From Agrypnia vestita (Eukaryota > Arthropoda > Insecta > Trichoptera > Phryganeidae): a DNA stretch of 64,000 nucleotides. Positions 57,356 through 64,000 of this stretch are shown piece by piece. The notes beneath the pieces are model-generated. The model saw nothing but the letters and a program-made list of their open reading frames with translations, was not told the origin of the DNA and did not search any database. Location: contig JADDOH010023690.1 in NCBI GenBank assembly GCA_016648135.1, forward strand, positions 1 to 64,000, written 5' to 3'. The position numbers and the translations under genes are program-made. Every line of letters begins with the position of its first letter. The first letter of the stretch is position 1.

Positions 57356-57626
57356 TAGGGTGGCTCATCGTGTACGATGGATTCAAATATCCCACAATTC
57401 ATATTCAAGAACACATTCTTATTTGTGAAGTTGCATTTTTTTCAGAACAAAGTTCTGTGAAATTTAAAACAAAATTAATTAATCAAGTAGGGATTTTAGT
57501 CATTTAGTCTACATTGTAATTAATTTCAACATGTAAACTTTATAAATCAATAAAAATTGCTCAATCGAATACTTTTTTAGTGTTTCACATTATAATTAAA
57601 TCCGGCATATCGGATGGACCACCCTA
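57356..57626. mobile_element. 271-bp MITE with TA target site
   Basis: Left TAGGGTGGCTCATC and right (reverse complement) TAGGGTGGTCCATC are terminal inverted repeats. TA flanks both ends (57354-57355, 57627-57628). The interior is AT-rich. Ends and TA site suit the Tc1/mariner superfamily. Confidence 0.75.
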
Positions 57627-57769
57627 TACTTTTCAACAAAATCACCGAAATTCTCCATACATTTCAGACTCCCAGGGTAGTGTAACCCCTCGAACCCGAA
57701 TGATGACATTTTTAGGAAACTATTTTGAATAAAATAAAATTTGACCTGTCAAAAAAACTGTGATTCCAG

Positions 57770-58006
57770 TCCTGCTCATTGGTGAGTCAGCGGCCAGCAT
57801 TGTTATCTGGTGGCTGCGTCCGTATAGGGGAGATTTATGGAGGGACCGGTCGGCCGAGGTGCGAGCTGGCCGGGCTCCGGAGGACCTGGCTTCCCCGGCC
57901 TGGACGGCTACCGCAGAACATGTTTTCTGCGAAGGAGAAGCTCGAAGCGTTGAGTAATAGATTTGAAACGCCGCCAACAACTCAAACGGATTTCAATGCC
58001 GTCTAG
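57770..58006 (+). other. GC-rich island, possible decayed or real exon
   Basis: About 240 bases of CpG-rich sequence in AT-rich surroundings, with all three plus frames open over much of it. After an acceptor-like CCGTATAG (about 57830) one frame reads EGPVGRGASWPGSGGPGFPG, then LDGYRRT, with Gly at most third positions as in collagen triplets (GFP-GLD-GYR). It ends at a stop 14 codons on. Another frame runs NMFSAKEKLEALSNRFETPP to a stop at 58006. The collagen reading is suggestive only, because GC-rich DNA favours Gly/Pro codons. Confidence 0.25.
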
Positions 58007-58469
58007 ATATCGAGAAATGGTCTCGTGTTGCGAGACAAAAAAATCTCGGGTTCCATTGGGTCTGAATATATTTTATTGTATAGCAACAAGGGTATAAATA
58101 TACGAACAATGTACTCTATCAAGAAGGATATATTACACAACGTAGGTACCATTAGAAGCGGAACGATGAATTTATTTTTAAAATACAACAATAAATTTTC
58201 TGACTACATCAAACTGAGATATTGAGGATTGCCCATCGAGTGAAATTTTTACAAAAGTGTTTCTTTATAAATTAGAGTAAGAAGTAAACGGTTTTCCGAT
58301 TTCAGGCACGTTGTATAATAGAAAATAATCAGACGATTAGCAGTTAAGAAATCGCCTATAGCAAATTGCTTACTGCTAGACCTTGTGGCTGTGCTAGCCT
58401 CTGCGCGGCCGTAAGTGGTTGCTGCGTGGCCATTAGAGTCTGCGATTGGATATCGCTCATTGTCTGCTG
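58007..58469. other. No recognisable feature
   Basis: AT-rich, with a GC-richer patch at 58375-58450 (ctctgcgcggccgtaagtgg) resembling 42700-42800 in style. Confidence 0.45.
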
Positions 58470-58985
58470 CTTTTCATATGATTTCGTTATTTTTTAAAAC
58501 CGGCAACGTAGCGCACTGCATGATCGTTTTTGCACCAATTATAATAAAGATACATTGCCTAACTTAACCTAAGCTAACACAACCATAGGTACCTACATAC
58601 TAACCTAGAAATTTAACATCAAAAATATACTTGCACTGCATGATCGTTTTTGCACCAATTATAACAAAGATACGTTGCCTAACCTAACCTAACCCAACCA
58701 TAGATACCTACACACTAACCTAAAAATTAAACATCAAACATATATTTGCCTGCAGAAAAAAAAAATTGCGTATATTTCTTCTTGAAGCGAATCGAATGTT
58801 ATATAATGTACATATTATTTCTACACATTAAATGATATCTTAATATATTTTTAAATAATCGGTTTACCTCGTGGCTTTAAAAAAATTCATGCGATTTAAT
58901 TATTTTTTGAAATTGGCAATGGGAAAACTAAGCACTGCATACTTTTGAAGCTATTTTGTGTTATAATATAGATACCTACCTTGTT
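58470..58985 (+). repeat. Dispersed repeat, related to 42830-43140
   Basis: Same block order as the earlier copy but longer, because the central unit is duplicated in tandem. The end 'aagctattttgtgttataat' is shared in diverged form. Confidence 0.65.
58513..58747 (+). repeat. ~118-bp tandem duplication
   Basis: gcactgcatgatcgtttttg starts unit 1 at 58513 and unit 2 at 58633. The units match closely through aacctaacac/aaccaaccata, acctac.catactaacctag and aacatcaaa.atata. Unit 2 contains (CCTAA)3 at 58678-58695. Confidence 0.9.
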
Positions 58986-58989
58986 GTTC

Positions 58990-60005
58990 GAAGGTCACGA
59001 AATACACTCTCCATCCTCACTTAATAGATGAAAGGCTTAATATTACTAACTTCTTCTGGAGCTCACGTCCGTACACAGTTAGGTAAAGGCGTATCTTAAT
59101 GACATTTTCATGAAACATCAATTAAATTTTTAATCACGAACATACACAATTTAAAAAATACCAACGTTGCGAAATGCTCCCATAAACTAATGACTTAATA
59201 TTTCAAATCGAAAGAATGTTCAAAATAGACTTAGAAAAAGGACAAAAGCCGTAAAACTGTGTAAAACGTGCAGTTTGGCATATGCCAAACTTTATATAAA
59301 TATATGCATATATGTAATCAACAAAAAAAATATATTGAAAAAAATTGAAATTCGTTATTATTACTAATTCTGTCAAATTGATTTATGTAGCTATACCACA
59401 TACAACACAACTTCTTGAAAGAGTTTGTGACGTAAAATCTCGTACATTTATGATTATAGAACCTAAAACAATATTAATGGCAGTTATCTTTTGTTGGTGT
59501 ACAAAGTAATAATAAATTTCCATTTACTGTAGTTAATTAGAGTAGGCAGACAATGGAATTTATAATAAATATTTACTAACGAAATGTTATGTAAAACATA
59601 TTAAGAACGCAATCTTCAAAATATTCTTAAAATATGCTATACACATTGATTCAACGTAATTCTAACGTCGAACTTCTACTAAACTAAATGAAATCCAACT
59701 TAACTTAACCAAAATAAACATAATTTCATATTATTAAAATACGACACATAAATTGCTCGAACATGATTCTAATATTAACGTTTGTTAAAAACATACTAAT
59801 ATATATAAATAAAAATATTATATTTGTTTTATGTGTAAATTTCAAAAACCATGAACTTTGCTAAAAAAGATAAGACGAATAAGATTTAATATCCCGGACA
59901 ACTGACATCTCAAATACCTACCAGTAAACAAACCTGTCAACATTAAAATAAATTTTAAAAATATTCATTTTTATCTGTGATGCATGCGGTCAAAACAGTT
60001 GGCTT
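58990..60005. other. No recognisable gene
   Basis: AT-rich. Contains the perfect 20-bp palindrome AGTTTGGCATATGCCAAACT at 59272-59291. Confidence 0.55.
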
Positions 60006-60320
60006 CTAGAACATGACATCATAGGGCGCTTGCAAATCTAGAATCATTTCCGCGTTCATATTTAGATGGGTGGGTGCACACCGCCCATTGCAGACCGCTG
60101 TTGCAAGATCGCTATCAGCAATCTCGACATCACTCGGATCTGACAAACTCTGTCCTCTGGTAAGGTAATACGTATACCTAATGTTCTGTTTTAGCGGGCA
60201 TTTCTCGAGGCTTGTGACTTGTAACACTCCGAGTGACACGTAATGAGGAAGAAGTGTATTATCCACGGAGGCGCGCGTCCATTGTCCGCCGCCACGCAAC
60301 TGATGAAGAGCTGATAGCAT
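60006..60320 (-). CDS. Best unassigned coding candidate (104 codons)
   Basis: From an ATG at 60320 (context aacacaATGc, A at -3) the minus frame reads MLSALHQLRGGGQWTRASVD, then NTLLPHYVSLGVLQVTSLEK and RGQSLSDPSDVEIADSDLAT, with a cluster CNGRCAPTHLNMNAEM before the TAG. GC content and codon use (ctc, gtg, gcc, cgc) stand out from the AT-rich surroundings, and GC-ending codons follow this frame. No transmembrane segment, signal peptide or known domain is visible. A donor-like TAT|GTAAGA lies just upstream at about 60330, so the stretch may be partly intronic. It could be a host exon, a small intronless gene or part of an unrecognised element. Confidence 0.35.
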   Translation of the reverse strand: MLSALHQLRGGGQWTRASVDNTLLPHYVSLGVLQVTSLEKCPLKQNIRYTYYLTRGQSLSDPSDVEIADSDLATAVCNGRCAPTHLNMNAEMILDLQAPYDVMF

Positions 60321-60582
60321 TGTGTTCCCCTCTTACATAATAAGTGTCCATTTGCGACATTATCAGCACCCGGCTGCTGTCAGGAGAGCTGTTCTCTTAT
60401 TGACGGAAAGGAATGGAAAATTCCTTTCACAAATATTCTAAGAATAGAAAACGAGTGAGTCTGTCGCTCTTATATTTTTAATCAATATTCGCCGTCCATC
60501 GATTAGCATCGATTCAAGTATTATGTAGACTGGAAAAAACACGTCAATGACGACGGGAAATAAAAAGTTTTTATAGCTTGGC

Positions 60583-60745
60583 GGCCCTTGTAGTCCAGTC
60601 CGGTGGGCATGACTGGCTTCGCATGTCGGGGGTTCCCAGTTCTGTTCTCGGTGAGGTCTCGGTACATTAATGTGATTTTCTCAAGCCTGTGATACTTCGC
60701 TATAGTGATTGGACCTGATGGAATGTTAAAGCATTGAAAATAAAA
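60583..60745 (+). mobile_element. tRNA-derived SINE
   Basis: tRNA-like head ggcggcccttgtagtccagt (A-box side) is followed by gtcgggggttcccagttctg (B-box side, diverged). The family body (atgtgattttctcaagcctg, tagtgattggacctgatgg) and an A-rich tail complete it. This is the most complete of three copies in the window. Confidence 0.75.
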
Positions 60746-60837
60746 TCAAAATAACCATTATTTATTTGTAAAATAATAAACGTAAATTCAATAGGAGAAT
60801 AATTAAAATATTTTTATTGTTATACTTATATACAGGG

Positions 60838-61260
60838 TGGAAAAAATCAGTGGGCCCTGAAGGGAAACCACTTTAAATCCTTAAGATAGATTATTTTACT
60901 TAAAGGAAACATTCATTTATTTTAAAAAAGAAACAAAACTGCCTTCAAGGATTTTTTAAAATTCGCTTACTTCACCCGGGAATCGAACCAGCTAAAAATT
61001 TAAAAAATAAACGCTCTCTATTTTATTCTACTAATCGATAGAATCAATGTTCACGATAAAATCTCTCAAATATTTTTTTTATTTTGTCATCAATTCTAAT
61101 ACGAAGGACACGTATTATGTAAGATTATTATCTAGAAAAACATTGATACTCGAACTATTTATATTTTTTTTCGAAAAATCTGTGAATGTTTCTTTTTAAA
61201 AATAAAGGAATGTTTCCTTCAAGTAAAATAATCTATCTTAAGGATTTAAAGTGGTTTTCC
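60838..61260. mobile_element. Inverted-repeat element with ~75-bp arms
   Basis: Left arm gaaaccactttaaatcctta agatagattattttactt (60863-60936) pairs with the right arm 61184-61260. An outer left end, tacagggtggaaaaaatcag, has no partner, so the right end is truncated. The interior holds a B-box-like sequence on the minus strand (GGTTCGATTCCCGGG, 60979-60993), suggesting a SINE scrap inside. Confidence 0.75.
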
Positions 61261-61269
61261 TTCACCGTA

Positions 61270-61400
61270 AGTAAATCCATATCTGTCTTATTTCAAATAC
61301 TTGAAGGAACTATGCTATAGTCATCGATGGTTGAAAATTTATTATTCCCATGACAAAGTTTACATAGATGTCGCCGCTGGTAATGGTACCTCTATATTTA
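61270..61400. repeat. Dispersed repeat, paired with 4908-5030
   Basis: Second copy of the repeat described at 4908, same orientation. Confidence 0.6.
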
Positions 61401-61926
61401 AAAAAAAATCGTAATAAATGCAGAGGTATCATTGCCAGCCGGCTAATAAAGATCATAAGTTCATTATAAAGTTCATAAGCCATGTGGCCACCCTATAAAG
61501 ATGTGAGACTTATTTTATATATAATTAAACTTAATTACCAGTAATTGTGTTTTTAGAACATATACATATATAAAAATATTGTTTAATTATAAACCTATTA
61601 TTGTTTATCAGTTTCTCTATAAATTACAAACAAATGAGTTTTGACAAAATAATTTAAAAGTATGCGCTTACTAACCGAGTGTGAAACTGATCCTGTTCGC
61701 AATCAAAATTACATAACATTGTGTGTGTGACACTTACATTAAAATCTAAATTATAATTTCGAAGTCTGTCCGTATCTTGCTGGAATGACAATTTGAGATA
61801 ATTAATTAGAGTGTGACACGCAATCAGCGCGTGACTCATGTGATACAAAGATTGTAATTATCTTAATTTATTATATTTATTTATATATATATATATGTTA
61901 AATCTAAGGCTTTCACGGGTACAATA

Positions 61927-62389
61927 TATGTTAGTTCTAACTACTTTGGGGGTAACCCGCGTCAAATTCTGGTCGTCAGGACCAGTCGTCTGCCGACGTT
62001 TTGAACAGATCTCACTGTTCATCTTCAGGGCGCCTTGTCGACGAGCTGCGTCTCCAAAAAGCGTACAACCGTTTGGGTCCGGAGCTCACCGTCAAGTGAA
62101 GACGCAGCTCATCGACAAGGCCCCCCCATGAGATGATGAACAGTGAGAATATGTTCGAAAAAACCCCCCGCTCGGCAGACGCGGACTGGTCCTGACGAAC
62201 CAGAATTTGACGCGGGCGCGTTACCCCCAGTAGTAGAACTAATTTAACATATTTAATGATATATATTTGATTTTTATGTGTATTATATTCATGAATTCTT
62301 AACTATGGGGGTAACCCGCGTCAAATTTGACCGATAGTTCACCCCAAAGTAGTAACTTAGAACTAAACACATATTTGTACCCGGAAAGT
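61927..62389. repeat. Large fold-back element with a third partial arm
   Basis: Left arm 61927-62052 (ttctaactactttgggggta, acccgcgtcaaattctgg, tcctg..gtctgc.gac, ctcactgttcatc, gacgagctgcgtc) pairs with the right arm 62101-62252 around a 48-base loop. A further piece at 62307-62328 repeats gggggtaacccgcgtcaaat in the left-arm direction. 62342-62389 repeats the outermost left end (tttcacgggtaca) in inverse. A relative is at 43238. Confidence 0.85.
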
Positions 62390-62433
62390 TGCCGTGGTGC
62401 AATGAAAAGGCCTTCCCTCGATTCTTAACCATT

Positions 62434-62467
62434 ATACTAATATATATATATATATATATATATATTA
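62434..62467. repeat. (TA)n microsatellite
   Basis: About 15 TA units. A second, interrupted TA-rich tract follows at 62585-62730. Confidence 0.95.
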
Positions 62468-62734
62468 TTAAGAAATAAATAAATGAAAATAAGAGACATC
62501 ATGGGACAGCCGTCCTGGATATATCAATTCAAAATAATGTCTGGTTAAACAGACTGTTTGGGTTGTTGTTGGTTGTGGGAGAAGAGACCTACTATTATAT
62601 AGATAGTATATTATATATATATGATTATGTATATATATATATGAGAATAGATTATATATATATTATATAGAGTTATATATATATTACTATATATATATAT
62701 GTATAAATATATATATTATATTATATATAAAATA

Positions 62735-63755
62735 ATAAAAAAGTAATTTCCCGTCATTTTTCACGGGTGTACGGATAGTTTATTATATTATTATTTATTA
62801 TTATTACCTACAACTGTCCCTTATTCATTATATTAACTATCCGAATTTCGACTAATACGTTAGTGGTTGTGATATTTGTTATGTTTGATTTTATGTTTAT
62901 GATTGAATGTTTTTAGTTGGGTAAAATTTGATCATAACCAAATTTTTATAATACGTCTGCTATTATATTTATAAAACGTTTTACGAGTACCACAGATATT
63001 ATAATTAATTTTACGATTTTTAAGCCGTAGAATGAACAAATTGAAAGCTAATTTATTTATTTTTATTTGTTTTGTTTATATGTGCACTTTTGAAAAAATA
63101 ATTAAAAACATTGAGACACCCTTGGAGTTTAAACACTATTAAAAATAGTACACCATAAAGCAATCAAAATGATTATCACAAATAAAAATAAATCAGTAAA
63201 TTGTAAAAAAACATTTATATAAATAAAAAATTATACAGAAAATTAATTGAATAAATAACTTACGAGTATAATCTAAAAAATAAAAAAGTCAACAAACCTA
63301 TGAGTAAAATAGTAAAATATTAGCAGATTTTAATACAGAAAATATCACTGTCTCAGAATCGACTACATGTTTATTTTTGAAGTTAAACTGTTTTGGAATA
63401 CATCAACGGTCCCTACGTAGGTATATTGTTAAATCTGCAAAATTCTTTTTTCCAATCCAATCTACTCTATTTTTTGGACAATGCTAAAAAAAGACTTTTT
63501 GTTTCAAAATCATAGGTAGGTACCTACTTATATTAAAATTAAACTTTTTTTTAAATTATCCGAATCGGATGGTTTAAAATACGAAAAAGAAAATCGAATT
63601 TTTGCAGATTCAAAATTATATGTAGAGACCGTCAACATCTAAAAACTCACTGTACTGATGGTCCAGTCTATATAGTCTATTCCCTTATTATCGTAATAAA
63701 ATAAATCTTTAGAACGGAAGTTCAGAAGATCTGACGTAGCATTGTTGATAGAACT
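62735..63755. other. No recognisable gene
   Basis: Very AT-rich, except for the short block ttttcacgggtgtacggata near 62757. Confidence 0.5.
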
Positions 63756-63759
63756 AAAG

Positions 63760-63900
63760 GGTATTTGAAATGGTTTGGGTTTATCACAGAATATTCTTTA
63801 TTCTGTGGAACTTACGAAACGTATGAGTGAGGAGAGGAGGCTGAAAAAATATATGAGACAGGCGTTGAAGGCAGCACAAAGAGAGGACCTGCACAGGTTT
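63760..63900 (+). pseudogene. Non-LTR polymerase scrap
   Basis: KGYLKWFGF is followed by a short palindromic intrusion (cacagaatattctttattctgtg). After a frame change come KRMSEERRLKKYMRQ and a shifted 'GRPR' region. A decayed relative of 25805-26098. Confidence 0.55.
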
Positions 63901-64000
63901 ATATTTGTGACGTTATATTTTTACTTCGATGATGTGTTGATACGTTACGTCAGATATAATCAAAACAACGCTTGTTCCGATAGGTTGGATGGGAAAACAA

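Noticed and set aside
58678..58695. Interstitial telomere (TTAGG)3
   Set aside because: Only three units, inside a tandem duplication of a CCTAAC-rich repeat; best explained by local sequence.
60979..60993. tRNA gene
   Set aside because: Only a B-box-like GGTTCGATTCCCGGG is present; no cloverleaf or A box could be built. Treated as a SINE scrap.
1..64000. CRISPR arrays, operons, ribosome-binding sites, prophage
   Set aside because: The sequence is plainly eukaryotic in composition and element content. No equal-spaced direct repeats with unique spacers were seen.

Overview
The window looks like non-coding nuclear DNA from an insect, most probably a moth or butterfly (Lepidoptera). It is very AT-rich, no long open reading frame exists on either strand, and nearly everything recognisable is decayed transposable element. 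The lepidopteran call rests on the mix of elements: a mariner with the terminal sequence TTAGGTCCTTACATATGAAA, which I associate with the cecropia/mori group; Helitron-like elements that begin TCTATACC and end in ACAGCTAG; several RTE-like non-LTR tails; and many hAT and other short inverted-repeat elements. No complete host gene, tRNA, rRNA or CRISPR array was found.

Layout. 0-5 kb: a pogo/Tigger-like transposase tail, an RTE-like reverse-transcriptase tail, a good candidate host exon on the minus strand (3627-3834) and a decayed ~15-bp minisatellite. 5-10 kb: unclassified repeats, a GC-rich repeat and a probable LTR with a TATA box on the minus strand. 10.6-12.3 kb: a 1.6-kb non-autonomous hAT element with a perfect 8-bp target duplication. 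13-19 kb: a second ~15-bp minisatellite, a Tc1/mariner-superfamily (rosa-like) transposase remnant and three Helitron-like pieces. 19-26 kb: an internally deleted mariner with intact ends, a hAT MITE and several reverse-transcriptase tails. 26-36 kb: fold-back elements, another Helitron-like copy, a hAT MITE and a second exon candidate (35287-35441). 38-43 kb: a pair of direct repeats and an uncharacterised repeat family, one copy of which is split by a SINE. 44-49 kb: a CpG-rich island, a 513-bp near-palindromic element and a CR1-like tail. 50-57 kb: a second copy of the hAT MITE, a candidate signal-peptide exon and nested MITEs. 57-64 kb: twin palindromes, a GC-rich island with a short collagen-like reading, a tandem duplication, a GC-richer 104-codon reading frame, a SINE and a large fold-back element.

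The parts do not work together as a pathway. The window is best read as intergenic or intronic DNA in which elements have landed in and beside one another. The observations most worth following are the 513-bp palindrome (a possible hairpin-RNA source), the elements with intact target duplications (which date insertions), the two unrelated minisatellites sharing a ~15-bp period, and the few reading frames that may be real exons.
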